Source: Arthrobacter sp. (GTDB lineage: Bacteria > Actinomycetota > Actinomycetes > Actinomycetales > Micrococcaceae). From it: DNA of 13,013 bases. The notes under the pieces are model-generated. The model saw only the letters and a program-made list of their open reading frames with translations. It was not told the origin of the DNA and made no database searches. Below are positions 6,163-13,013 of the stretch, one piece after another (the first letter of the stretch is position 1; each line of letters begins with the position of its first letter). The DNA lies in NCBI GenBank assembly GCA_025464545.1, contig JAODMA010000312.1, positions 1 to 13,013 of the forward strand. The letters run 5' to 3'. A program made the position numbers and the translations under genes.

Positions 6163-6216
6163 TGTTGCGATGGAGGACACGCCACCACCGGAGGCCCGAG
6201 GAAAGCGAGGACTGCT

Positions 6217-8721
6217 GTGACCAGCGACGTTACCAGCGAGGTAAAAGACGACCAGGGCAGGGACGCCCGGTCGGGTCCTGCCGGCGCTGCAGGAGCGCAG
6301 CCGGAAGCCTCCCGGGGCTCCCTGGACGACGCCGCACTGGAGCTGGTCGACCGTTGGTGGCGGGCGGCCAACTACTTGTCCGTAGGGCAGATCTACCTCC
6401 GCTCCAACCCCCTGCTGCGTGAACCCCTCCGCGCCGCGGACACCAAGTCCCGGCTCCTCGGTCACTGGGGCACGACGCCGGGGCTTAACTTCATCTACGC
6501 CCACCTGAACCGGGCCATCCGCCGGGACCGGCGGGAAATGCTGTTCATCGCCGGTCCGGGCCACGGCGGGCCCGCGGTAGTGGCCAACGCGTGGCTGGAG
6601 GGCACGTACTCGGAGATCTATGGCGGGGTGGGCGAGGACGAGCAGGGCATGGCGGAGCTGTTCCGGCAGTTCTCCTTTCCCGGCGGAATCCCCAGCCACG
6701 CCGCGCCGGAAACCCCGGGATCCATCAACGAGGGCGGGGAGCTCGGCTATTCGCTGGCACACGCCTACGGAGCTGTCTTTGACAATCCCGGGCTGGTCGC
6801 CGCAGTCGTGATCGGTGACGGCGAAGCGGAAACGGGCCCGTTGGCCGCGAGCTGGCACTCCCACAACTTCCTGGACGCGGCGGCGGACGGCGCGGTGTTG
6901 CCCATCCTGCACTTGAACGGCTACAAGATCGCCAACCCCACCATCCTGGCCCGCATGCCCGAAGCCCAGCTGGAGCAGCTGCTGCGCGGCTACGGCCACG
7001 AACCGCACTTCGTGACGGTGGCGGATCCGGACGACACCGCGGCCGCTCACCGGGCCTTCGCCGAGGCCCTGGACCGGTGCCTGGCCCAAATCGGGGCGAT
7101 CCAGGCAGCGTGCCGCAGCGGCGAGGACGGCGTTGACGCAGGCGGCGACTCCGGAGAGGTCAGCGGGGACGCCGAAGCCCCGCGCTGGCCCATGATCGTG
7201 CTGCGTTCCCCCAAGGGCTGGACCGGACCGAAAAAGGTGGACGGACTGCAGGTGGAGGGCACCTGGCGCAGCCACCAGGTTCCGCTGAACGAGGTCCGCA
7301 CGAATCCCGAACACCTGGCCCAGCTGGAGCAATGGCTCAGGTCCTACGCGCCCGAGGAGCTTTTCGATGAACGGGGCAGGCTGAACCTGGAGATTGCCGA
7401 AAACGCGCCGCACGGGGAGCTGCGGATGAGCGCGACGCCGCATGCCAACGGCGGACTGCTGCTGCGCCCGCTCAAGCTGCCCGGCTACGCCCGGCACGCC
7501 GTCGACGTCGCTGCTCCCGGTGTGGAACGCATCAGCCCGATGGTCACCCTCGGCTCCTGGCTGCGCGACGTGATCAGCCTCAACCCGGAGACGTTCCGGC
7601 TGTTCGGTCCGGATGAAACCGCCTCCAACCGCCTGCAGGACGTCTACGAGGTCACGGACAAGGTCTGGCAGTACCGGATTGACGAGCTCGATGAGCACAT
7701 CGCCAGGGCCGGCCGGGTGATGGAAGTGCTCAGTGAGCACCTCTGCCAGGGCTGGCTGGAGGGCTACTTGCTGACCGGACGGCACGGCGTCTTCAACTGT
7801 TACGAGGCATTCATCCACATCGTGGATTCGATGTTCAACCAGCACGCCAAATGGCTCAAGGTCTCCCGCCAGCTGCCGTGGCGCCAGCCGGTGGCGTCGC
7901 TGAACTACCTGCTGTCCTCCCACGTCTGGCAGCAGGACCACAACGGCTTCTCGCACCAGGACCCCGGCTTCATCGACCACGCGGTGAACAAGAAGGCCGA
8001 GGTCATCCGGGTCTATCTGCCCCCGGACGCCAATACGCTGCTCGCCGTGATGGAGCACTGCCTCGACTCACGCGACCTGGTCAACATTGTGGTCAGCGGC
8101 AAGCAGCCTTCGCCGACCTGGTTGGGACCGGCCGACGCCTCGCACCACTGCCGCCGCGGCCTCGGTATCTGGCAGTTCGCCGGCTCGGAGATCCCCGGAG
8201 AGGAGCCCGACGTCGTCCTCGCCTGTGCGGGTGACGTGCCGACCATCGAAACCATCGCCGCTGCGGAACTGCTGAAGCAGGGTGCTCCCGGGCTGAAGGT
8301 CCGGGTGGTCAACGTTGTGGACCTGATGCGGCTCCAGGATGCCAGCGAACACCCGCATGGCCTCACTTCACGGGACTTCGACGGCATCTTCACGGCGGAC
8401 AAACCGGTCATTTTCGCCTACCACGGCTATCCCGCACTGATTCACCGGCTCACGTACCGCCGGACCAACCAGGAGGGCCTGCATGTGCGTGGCTACAAAG
8501 AGGAGGGCACCACCACCACACCCTTCGACATGGCCATGCTCAACGGGATCGACCGCTTCCAGCTCGCCATCGACGCGATCGACCGGGTTCCCGGGCTCGC
8601 CGAGAGGCATTCGCTGCTGCGCCAGTCCCTGCAGGACAGCCGGATGCGGGCCCGGGACCACACCCGGGAGCACGGAGAGGACCCGGCGGAGATTCGGGAC
8701 TGGTCGCTGCGGCTCGAGTAG
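6217..8721 (+). CDS. xfp: phosphoketolase (xylulose-5-phosphate/fructose-6-phosphate type)
   Basis: This thiamine-diphosphate enzyme splits xylulose 5-phosphate, and often fructose 6-phosphate, with phosphate to give acetyl phosphate plus glyceraldehyde 3-phosphate or erythrose 4-phosphate. The 834-residue length is slightly above the usual 790-825. Visible motifs are [10 protein letters not shown] (about 52-61), GPGHGG (113-118), EGGELGY (172-178), the ThDP/Mg motif GDGEAETGP (200-208) with NGYKIANP (234-241), and [11 protein letters not shown] (about 328-338). GTG 6217 is preferred because CGAGGA lies five bases before it; the frame stays open to a GTG at 6097 but that extension has no family similarity. 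Residues 1-35 are a disordered tail. An acidic Gly-rich insert lies at about 301-322, before the conserved RSPKGW strand. X5P versus F6P preference cannot be told. No ack or pta gene is visible nearby. Confidence 0.96.
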   Translation: MTSDVTSEVKDDQGRDARSGPAGAAGAQPEASRGSLDDAALELVDRWWRAANYLSVGQIYLRSNPLLREPLRAADTKSRLLGHWGTTPGLNFIYAHLNRAIRRDRREMLFIAGPGHGGPAVVANAWLEGTYSEIYGGVGEDEQGMAELFRQFSFPGGIPSHAAPETPGSINEGGELGYSLAHAYGAVFDNPGLVAAVVIGDGEAETGPLAASWHSHNFLDAAADGAVLPILHLNGYKIANPTILARMPEAQLEQLLRGYGHEPHFVTVADPDDTAAAHRAFAEALDRCLAQIGAIQAACRSGEDGVDAGGDSGEVSGDAEAPRWPMIVLRSPKGWTGPKKVDGLQVEGTWRSHQVPLNEVRTNPEHLAQLEQWLRSYAPEELFDERGRLNLEIAENAPHGELRMSATPHANGGLLLRPLKLPGYARHAVDVAAPGVERISPMVTLGSWLRDVISLNPETFRLFGPDETASNRLQDVYEVTDKVWQYRIDELDEHIARAGRVMEVLSEHLCQGWLEGYLLTGRHGVFNCYEAFIHIVDSMFNQHAKWLKVSRQLPWRQPVASLNYLLSSHVWQQDHNGFSHQDPGFIDHAVNKKAEVIRVYLPPDANTLLAVMEHCLDSRDLVNIVVSGKQPSPTWLGPADASHHCRRGLGIWQFAGSEIPGEEPDVVLACAGDVPTIETIAAAELLKQGAPGLKVRVVNVVDLMRLQDASEHPHGLTSRDFDGIFTADKPVIFAYHGYPALIHRLTYRRTNQEGLHVRGYKEEGTTTTPFDMAMLNGIDRFQLAIDAIDRVPGLAERHSLLRQSLQDSRMRARDHTREHGEDPAEIRDWSLRLE

Positions 8722-8733
8722 CCCTGCCGTTGC

Positions 8734-9489
8734 TTAGGGGAAGTTGAGTTCGGACAGGCCTCCGGCGGGCAGGTGGATCCAGCCTTCGCTGCGGGCGGCC
8801 TCGGCGTGGCTATCGTCGGGCCGCAGCGTCCTTCCCAGGGCGACCGACCGCGCGGTGAGGGAGGCGATGAGCGCGTCGAACAGATCATCGGAGGCGGCCA
8901 GCCGGTCAGTGTTGCCGGCCAGGTCCAGCCACGGCGCCGCCGTCATCAGCCCCTCGAGGATCAGGGCCAGCCGCTCCGATTCCGTGGCGCCGCGCCCCTT
9001 GTATCCGCGGGCCAGCAGGCCCCACAACTTCAGCGAAGCCGCCGGGTAAACCTCGGCAAGCCGGCCGCTGCCGTCCCTGGGCTGGGGACCGACGTCCCGG
9101 GCGATTTTGGCCTGGATCACGGCGCAGCGCATGGCCGGGTGGGCCAGCCGGTCGGCGGAGACGCTGAGCGGAAGCAGGCCGGTCCGGCCGGTGACGAACC
9201 GGTCCGTGTCCCGGTAGGCAAGCAGTCGGCGGCCAGCGATCCCGTCATGGTCCAGCACGGGGTGCGCGTCCATATTAAGGTGCCCGGCCAGGAAGGGGAG
9301 GAAGGCGTCCGGCCACCCCACGGGGCAGTCGACGCCCATCATGGCGCTGTTGCCGAAGAGCCGGACGATCTCCTCATCGCTCACGTCCAGGGCCAGATGG
9401 TCCAGACGGGTGGCCCCGCCGGTCCACTCCAGGACCGCCACCGCGGTTTTTTTGGTGGCCGCGGCCAGGTCGACGCCCAGGGTTCTCAC
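8734..9489 (-). CDS. DUF429 family protein (predicted RNase H-fold nuclease)
   Basis: This 251-residue cytoplasmic protein matches the DUF429 pattern. GVDLAA opens the first strand (5-10), a second acidic strand is GVDCPVGWP (52-60), and RDTDRF (93-98), EVYPAAS (146-152) and SDDLFDALIASL (199-210) follow. The conserved Asp residues at the ends of these strands match the predicted RNase H-like nuclease fold proposed for the family, but no activity has been shown here. The start is GTG (plus-strand 9487-9489); no good Shine-Dalgarno precedes it. The gene is 58 bp downstream of the carboxylesterase gene on the same strand, so it may be co-transcribed. A -10-like TAGATT (plus-strand 9529-9534) in that gap could give it its own promoter. 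Its 3' end lies 12 bp from the phosphoketolase stop, with no room for a terminator. Confidence 0.85.
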   Translation of the reverse strand: MRTLGVDLAAATKKTAVAVLEWTGGATRLDHLALDVSDEEIVRLFGNSAMMGVDCPVGWPDAFLPFLAGHLNMDAHPVLDHDGIAGRRLLAYRDTDRFVTGRTGLLPLSVSADRLAHPAMRCAVIQAKIARDVGPQPRDGSGRLAEVYPAASLKLWGLLARGYKGRGATESERLALILEGLMTAAPWLDLAGNTDRLAASDDLFDALIASLTARSVALGRTLRPDDSHAEAARSEGWIHLPAGGLSELNFP

Positions 9490-9547
9490 CTGGATACGCC
9501 CGGGATGGTGGTCAAAGGCATAGGAGAAAATCTACCGTCCGCCCGGC

Positions 9548-10873
9548 TCAGACCGCGCGGTACCTGAGGGCGCCGGGGATCCCGCCCTGGCTGTCCAGGC
9601 CCTTTCCGGAGGCAAACCGTGCCCAAACAGCACGGAGGGCCCGGCCCTGGGCGTTGATTTCCTCCCAGGTGGCGCCCGCAAGCAACCCTGCTCCCTCCCA
9701 GGTCCGCTGGTCGCCGAACAGCAGCGGCAGATCCACGGTGTGCGCGGCCCCGTAGAAGTTTCCGGGGGCGCCCCAGGTCAGCACATAGCGGTACGCCTTG
9801 CCCCCGGCCTGGGCGTGCCGCCGGGCAAATTTCCTGGCTGATTTGCCGTAAACGGCTTCCGTCACGGCCCAATTGAGAGCATTGACGACGACGGCGCCGA
9901 GAACAGGGACCCTGGCCAGCCTGCTGACATGGGGGCTGCGCGGCAGGAACAGGCGAGCCTCGTCGGAGGTGTGCCCGATCAGGACCTCGATTTCCGGGGC
10001 GGTGGCGTTCCAGGCGGCGTCGATCCGGTCTTCTGCCGGCAGGGGAGCATGCCCGTACTGGGTGCCGAACGGCATCGCCGCCATCAGCCCGAACTTGCGT
10101 GCTACTTGTGCCACGGTGCCCTCAATGGCGACGACGTCCAAGGCAGGCGTGTCCTCGGTGACGGTTTCTGCTGCGATGCCCATGGCCGTGTTCATCTTTC
10201 CCCTGCCCCGGGCAATGCCCAGGGGTGCGCTTTGAATGATGGCGCGTTGAAAGAGGGTGGAGGCGTCCGGCGTCGCCATCAGGTGCGCGACGGCGTCGCC
10301 GCCCGCGGACTGTCCGAACGCTGTGACGTTTCCCGGGTCGCCGCCAAAGGCGCTGATATTGCGCCGGACCCAGCGGAACGCTTCGAGCTGCTCCAGAAGG
10401 CCGAGGTTGGCCGGCCGGCCGGTGCCGGCCGCCAGATATCCGAAAAGGCCCAGGCGGTACGTCACGGAGACCACGATGACCCGGTTTTCGGCAACGAGGG
10501 CCTTGGCGTCGAAGATCGCGAGGTCCCCGGAGCCGGAGGTGTAGGACCCTCCATGCAGCCACACCATTACCGGAACGCGTTCGTTGTCCTGCAGGTCAGC
10601 CGGCAGGGTGATCGAGAGGCGCTGGCAGTCCTCGCTGCCGGGAAGTTCACCGTAACGGGTGCCCAGAATGTCGTCCAGAAACGGTACCGGCGCCTGCGGG
10701 CAGGCCGGGGACAGCGAGGTGGCGCTGAGCACCGCCGTCCAGTCGGGCGCAGAAACGGGGGGCTGGAAACGCGCCGCGGTGGCGTACGGGATCCCCGTGG
10801 CACGCAGCACGTCGCCGTCCCGCCATCCGGTGATCGGACCGCAGGGAGGTTTGAAGTCAGTCTCGGCGTTCAT
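9548..10873 (-). CDS. type-B carboxylesterase/lipase family protein
   Basis: This alpha/beta-hydrolase of the carboxylesterase type-B family hydrolyses carboxylic esters; the substrate is unknown. The 441-residue length is short for a family usually near 480-550. The oxyanion-hole HGG is at 107-109, the nucleophile elbow FGQSAGG at 186-192 with Ser189, the likely acidic residue Glu305 in HTSDEARLF, and His378 in AAHTVDLPLLFG. The family's SEDC segment is at 80-83. There is no signal peptide, so the enzyme should be cytoplasmic. No Shine-Dalgarno is seen before the ATG at 10873. It precedes the DUF429 gene by 58 bp. Its upstream gap is occupied by inverted repeats that probably end ppa transcription. 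Confidence 0.94.
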   Translation of the reverse strand: MNAETDFKPPCGPITGWRDGDVLRATGIPYATAARFQPPVSAPDWTAVLSATSLSPACPQAPVPFLDDILGTRYGELPGSEDCQRLSITLPADLQDNERVPVMVWLHGGSYTSGSGDLAIFDAKALVAENRVIVVSVTYRLGLFGYLAAGTGRPANLGLLEQLEAFRWVRRNISAFGGDPGNVTAFGQSAGGDAVAHLMATPDASTLFQRAIIQSAPLGIARGRGKMNTAMGIAAETVTEDTPALDVVAIEGTVAQVARKFGLMAAMPFGTQYGHAPLPAEDRIDAAWNATAPEIEVLIGHTSDEARLFLPRSPHVSRLARVPVLGAVVVNALNWAVTEAVYGKSARKFARRHAQAGGKAYRYVLTWGAPGNFYGAAHTVDLPLLFGDQRTWEGAGLLAGATWEEINAQGRALRAVWARFASGKGLDSQGGIPGALRYRAV

Positions 10874-10916
10874 GGGCCAACAATTTCACAGATTCTTGAG
10901 GCTCCGCTGACAAACG

Positions 10917-10962
10917 ACGACGGCGGGTGCAGGGCTCTTCCGAACCCGGCACCCGCCGTCGT
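10917..10962 (-). terminator. 14-bp stem-loop, probable ppa terminator
   Basis: ACGACGGCGGGTGC at 10917-10930 pairs perfectly with 10949-10962. The 18-base loop can extend the stem after a mismatch by GGG/CCC pairing. Read in the ppa direction the stem is followed by CGTTTG, a short T run. It separates ppa from the esterase. Confidence 0.7.
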
Positions 10963-10973
10963 GCTACTTCCTT

Positions 10974-11034
10974 AGGGCCCAGGCCAGGGCCCTCGCCGCC
11001 GAGGGTCCCCTGACCGGGCGGAGCGAGGTCAGGG
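10974..11034. repeat. three consecutive inverted repeats 3' of ppa
   Basis: AGGGCCC (10974-10980) pairs with GGGCCCT (10987-10993). CCCTC (10990-10994) pairs with GAGGG (11001-11005). CCCTGACC (11008-11015) pairs with GGTCAGGG (11027-11034). The first two overlap and are mutually exclusive. Together with the stem at 10917-10962 they fill the 173-bp gap. They may be transcript-stabilising or terminator-assisting structures; no protein site is recognised. Confidence 0.5.
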
Positions 11035-11046
11035 AGGCGGTGGGGA

Positions 11047-11538
11047 TCAGTGTCCTGCTGAGGGCACGTAGCGCTTGATTGAAGCCTCGAGCTCGGCCTC
11101 GGCGGCGGCACGGTCGCCCCAGCCCTCGGCCTTGACCCACTTGCCGGGCTCCAGGTCCTTGTAACGGGTGAAGAAATGCTCGATTTCCTTGATCAGGAAT
11201 TCGCTGACGTCGCTGATCTCATTGATGTGGTCGAAGCGGGCGTCGGCCGGAACGCAGAGGACCTTGGCGTCTCCGCCGCCGTCGTCGGTCATGTTGAACA
11301 CGCCGATCGGGCGGGCCTCGACGATTACGCCGGGGTGCAGATCGAAGTCCTGCAGGAGGACCAGGGCGTCCAGCGGGTCGCCGTCCTCGCCCAGGGTGTT
11401 CTCGAAGAACCCGTAGTGCGTGGGGTACTGCATGGAAGTGAACAGGACGCGGTCCAGGCGGACGCGGCCGGTCTCGTGGTCGATTTCGTACTTGACGCGT
11501 GATCCCTTGGGGATCTCGATGGTCACGTCATGCTTCAT
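11047..11538 (-). CDS. ppa: inorganic pyrophosphatase, family I
   Basis: This soluble enzyme hydrolyses pyrophosphate to two phosphates, pulling forward DNA, RNA, protein and lipid synthesis. The 163-residue protein is the usual size of prokaryotic family I enzymes. The signature EDGDPLDAL (51-59) carries the metal-binding Asp52, Asp54 and Asp57, and DDGGGDAK (85-92) supplies a further metal Asp and a Lys. The N-terminus has the conserved [11 protein letters not shown] (8-18) and YPTHYGF (38-44). ATG 11538 is chosen over a longer in-frame start because GAGGAG (plus-strand 11545-11550) precedes it and the family begins here. It is divergent from dacB, an arrangement seen in many Actinobacteria. 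Confidence 0.97.
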   Translation of the reverse strand: MKHDVTIEIPKGSRVKYEIDHETGRVRLDRVLFTSMQYPTHYGFFENTLGEDGDPLDALVLLQDFDLHPGVIVEARPIGVFNMTDDGGGDAKVLCVPADARFDHINEISDVSEFLIKEIEHFFTRYKDLEPGKWVKAEGWGDRAAAEAELEASIKRYVPSAGH

Positions 11539-11632
11539 GGAATGCTCCTCGACGAATTCAGGGGGTGCGCGGCACACAGAAAGGACGAGCGGTGCCGCCG
11601 ACTACTATTGAGGATATAGCGAGAGGCCCTGG

Positions 11633-11663
11633 TTTCAGGAACTAATCGGGACATTTCAGGACC
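11633..11663. repeat. direct repeat upstream of dacB, 21-bp period
   Basis: TTTCAGGAAC at 11633-11642 recurs as TTTCAGGACC at 11654-11663, nine of ten bases identical and exactly 21 bp apart, two helical turns. The copies lie between the divergent ppa and dacB starts, 18-48 bp before the dacB ATG. Tandem regulator sites on one DNA face are possible, but no known consensus is recognised. Confidence 0.4.
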
Positions 11664-11680
11664 GAAGGACCCACAACAAC

Positions 11681-13013
11681 ATGAAACGCGGAACTGGCAG
11701 CGCAGGCACGGAGCAAGTGCCGGGCCTGCTGCGGGGGATCCTGCCGATGCTGTTCCTGACCCTTCTGGTGCTGGCGCTCGCGGTTCCCGCAGGCCTGGCC
11801 ATCGCCCCTGCCTTTTTCGACCCGAGCGGGTCCGCTGCCTCCCCAACCGTCCCGCCGTGGCAGCAGGTTCCCGCGACCTTGGCCGCCCGAAACGGCAACG
11901 CGGCCGGAATCCAACCGCTCAGCGATGCCGCGCCCGTCCCGGAACCCGGCGCCCTCGCGGCCCAGCTGAACGAAACCCTGAAGGCAGACGGCGCGGGGAC
12001 CTTCACCGGGGTGGTGCAGGACGCCGCGACCGGAAAGCTGCTCTTCGACCGCGCCGGGGATGAAGCCAGGGTTCCGGCTTCCAACATGAAGCTGCTGACT
12101 GCCGCCGCAGCGCTTCGGGCCCTCGGCCCGGACCGGAGGTTCAGCACCCGGGTCCTGGCCGGTTCCGCCCCCGGGACGGTGGTTCTCACCGGTGGGGGAG
12201 ACGTCCTCCTCGGCGGGGGCGAATCCGCCCCGAACGCCATCCTCGGCCATGCCGGGCTCGCCACACTCGCGCAGTCGACCGTCCGGGCGCTTCACAAGGA
12301 CGGCGTCTCCGGAACCGTGACCGTGCTGCTGGACGATTCCCTCTTTTCCGGGGCCTCCCTTAACCCGGCGTGGAGCCTGCAGGACGTTGCGGCGGGTGAG
12401 ATGGCCCCGCTGTTCCCGCTGGCCCTGAACTCGGCCCGGTTCGACCCCGCCAAGACCACCGGACCACGTCCCCAGGACGCCGCCATGTCCGCGGCCGAGG
12501 CTTTCTCGGCGCAGCTCGCGGCGGCGGGCGCGCCGGCAGGGCTCACGGTGGCGCCCGGCGTCGCCCGGGGTGCCGCCGCAACGGACGGAGCTGCGCCGGA
12601 CCGCCGGGTCCTGGCCGAGGTGCAGTCGGCCACGGTGGGCCAGCAGGTGGACCTGCTGTTGCGGACCTCGGACAACTACCTGACTGAGGTAGTGGGCAGG
12701 ATGACCGCCCTCGCCAGCGGTAAACCCGCCAGCAACGAGGGCGCCGTCGCGGCCGTGCTGCAGCAGCTCGAGGAGTTGGGCGGCGCCACGGCCACCCTCC
12801 GCGCCGCCGACGTGTCCGGATTGGCGCTCGCCAACCAGGTCTCGCCCCGCCAGCTCGCGGAAGTGGTCCGCGCCATCACTTCCGGAACCGATACCCGGCT
12901 CCGGGCCGCCCTGGCAGGGTTCCCCGTCGCGGGACTCACCGGCACACTGGGGGACCGCTACCGGGACCCCGCGACGGCACCTGGAGCAGGGCTGGTCCGC
13001 GCCAAGACCGGCA
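11681..13013 (+). CDS. dacB: D-alanyl-D-alanine carboxypeptidase/endopeptidase, PBP4 family (S13), 3' end beyond window
   Basis: This low-molecular-weight penicillin-binding protein trims or cleaves peptidoglycan stem peptides outside the cell. The 444 visible residues hold all three active-site motifs of peptidase S13: SNMK (Ser134, Lys137), SDN (330-332) and KTG (442-444). The window ends one base after KTG, so only the C-terminal tail is missing. Residues 20-45 form a hydrophobic signal-anchor, followed by a Pro/Ala-rich linker to about residue 90. The spacing of about 193 residues between SxxK and SxN reflects the large inserted domain typical of PBP4. ATG 11681 follows a weak GAAGGA (11664-11669) at a long 11-base spacing. 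It is divergent from ppa. In related genomes a metalloprotease gene, tilS, hpt and ftsH commonly follow; they are outside this window. Confidence 0.95.
   Translation, partial: MKRGTGSAGTEQVPGLLRGILPMLFLTLLVLALAVPAGLAIAPAFFDPSGSAASPTVPPWQQVPATLAARNGNAAGIQPLSDAAPVPEPGALAAQLNETLKADGAGTFTGVVQDAATGKLLFDRAGDEARVPASNMKLLTAAAALRALGPDRRFSTRVLAGSAPGTVVLTGGGDVLLGGGESAPNAILGHAGLATLAQSTVRALHKDGVSGTVTVLLDDSLFSGASLNPAWSLQDVAAGEMAPLFPLALNSARFDPAKTTGPRPQDAAMSAAEAFSAQLAAAGAPAGLTVAPGVARGAAATDGAAPDRRVLAEVQSATVGQQVDLLLRTSDNYLTEVVGRMTALASGKPASNEGAVAAVLQQLEELGGATATLRAADVSGLALANQVSPRQLAEVVRAITSGTDTRLRAALAGFPVAGLTGTLGDRYRDPATAPGAGLVRAKTG

Noticed and set aside
6097..6216. Forty-codon upstream extension of the phosphoketolase to a GTG at 6097
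   Set aside because: The extension has no family similarity and crosses the palindromes. GTG 6217 has a properly spaced ribosome-binding site.
6064..8058. 664-codon minus-strand ORF opposite the phosphoketolase
   Set aside because: It is a shadow of a gene with all phosphoketolase signatures; its translation is Gly/Arg/Val-rich and featureless.
8734..10873. DUF429 protein plus carboxylesterase as a novel two-gene system
   Set aside because: They share strand and a 58-bp gap, but nothing in the sequences links their functions, and such neighbours are common by chance.
1..13013. CRISPR array, insertion sequence, prophage, toxin-antitoxin or defence system, tRNA or rRNA gene
   Set aside because: I found no regularly spaced repeats, transposase, integrase, attachment repeats, RNA gene folds or defence-type domains. 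Composition and gene content are those of ordinary core chromosome.

Overview
The window reads as an ordinary chromosomal segment of a high-GC actinobacterium. It is most likely a member of the Micrococcaceae close to Arthrobacter or Pseudarthrobacter. This rests on strong G/C preference at third codon positions, GTG starts (serS, the phosphoketolase and the DUF429 gene), actinobacterial-type TANNNT -10 elements close to start codons, and a divergent ppa/dacB pair. The genus is inferred from gene content and order and was not tested by a search.

Layout from left to right. Positions 1-294 are a G/C-rich stretch with a hexamer repeat and an inverted repeat, and no convincing gene. A likely two-gene operon follows: a single-domain rhodanese (295-621) and prephenate dehydratase pheA (640-1620). 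A small charged protein (1716-1952) converges, with overlapping stop codons, on a membrane-anchored diacylglycerol/lipid kinase (1949-3013, minus). The kinase is divergent from seryl-tRNA synthetase serS (3092-4372), which may be leaderless. A 21-bp hairpin terminator separates serS from a Cof-type HAD phosphatase (4561-5433). Upstream of the phosphatase sits an 11-bp-phased GTTCAC direct repeat that resembles a PhoP (PHO) box.

The middle holds a minus-strand protein with a SatD-like N-terminal half and a C-terminal helix-turn-helix (5477-6076). It is divergent from a phosphoketolase (6217-8721) across a 140-bp gap containing two palindromes. After that come a DUF429 protein (8734-9489, minus) and a type-B carboxylesterase (9548-10873, minus). 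A 173-bp gap packed with consecutive inverted repeats leads to inorganic pyrophosphatase ppa (11047-11538, minus). Divergent from ppa is a D-alanyl-D-alanine carboxypeptidase of the PBP4/S13 family (11681 to the window end). That last gene is cut by the window edge exactly at its KTG motif.

The genes do not form one dedicated pathway. They are housekeeping functions (translation, Phe biosynthesis, pyrophosphate removal, peptidoglycan, phospholipid turnover) plus accessory metabolism (phosphoketolase shunt, esterase, HAD phosphatase). I saw no mobile element, CRISPR array, RNA gene or toxin/defence system. The points most worth following are the candidate Pho box, the SatD-like/HTH protein with its palindrome-bearing divergent promoter region, and the probable leaderless starts.
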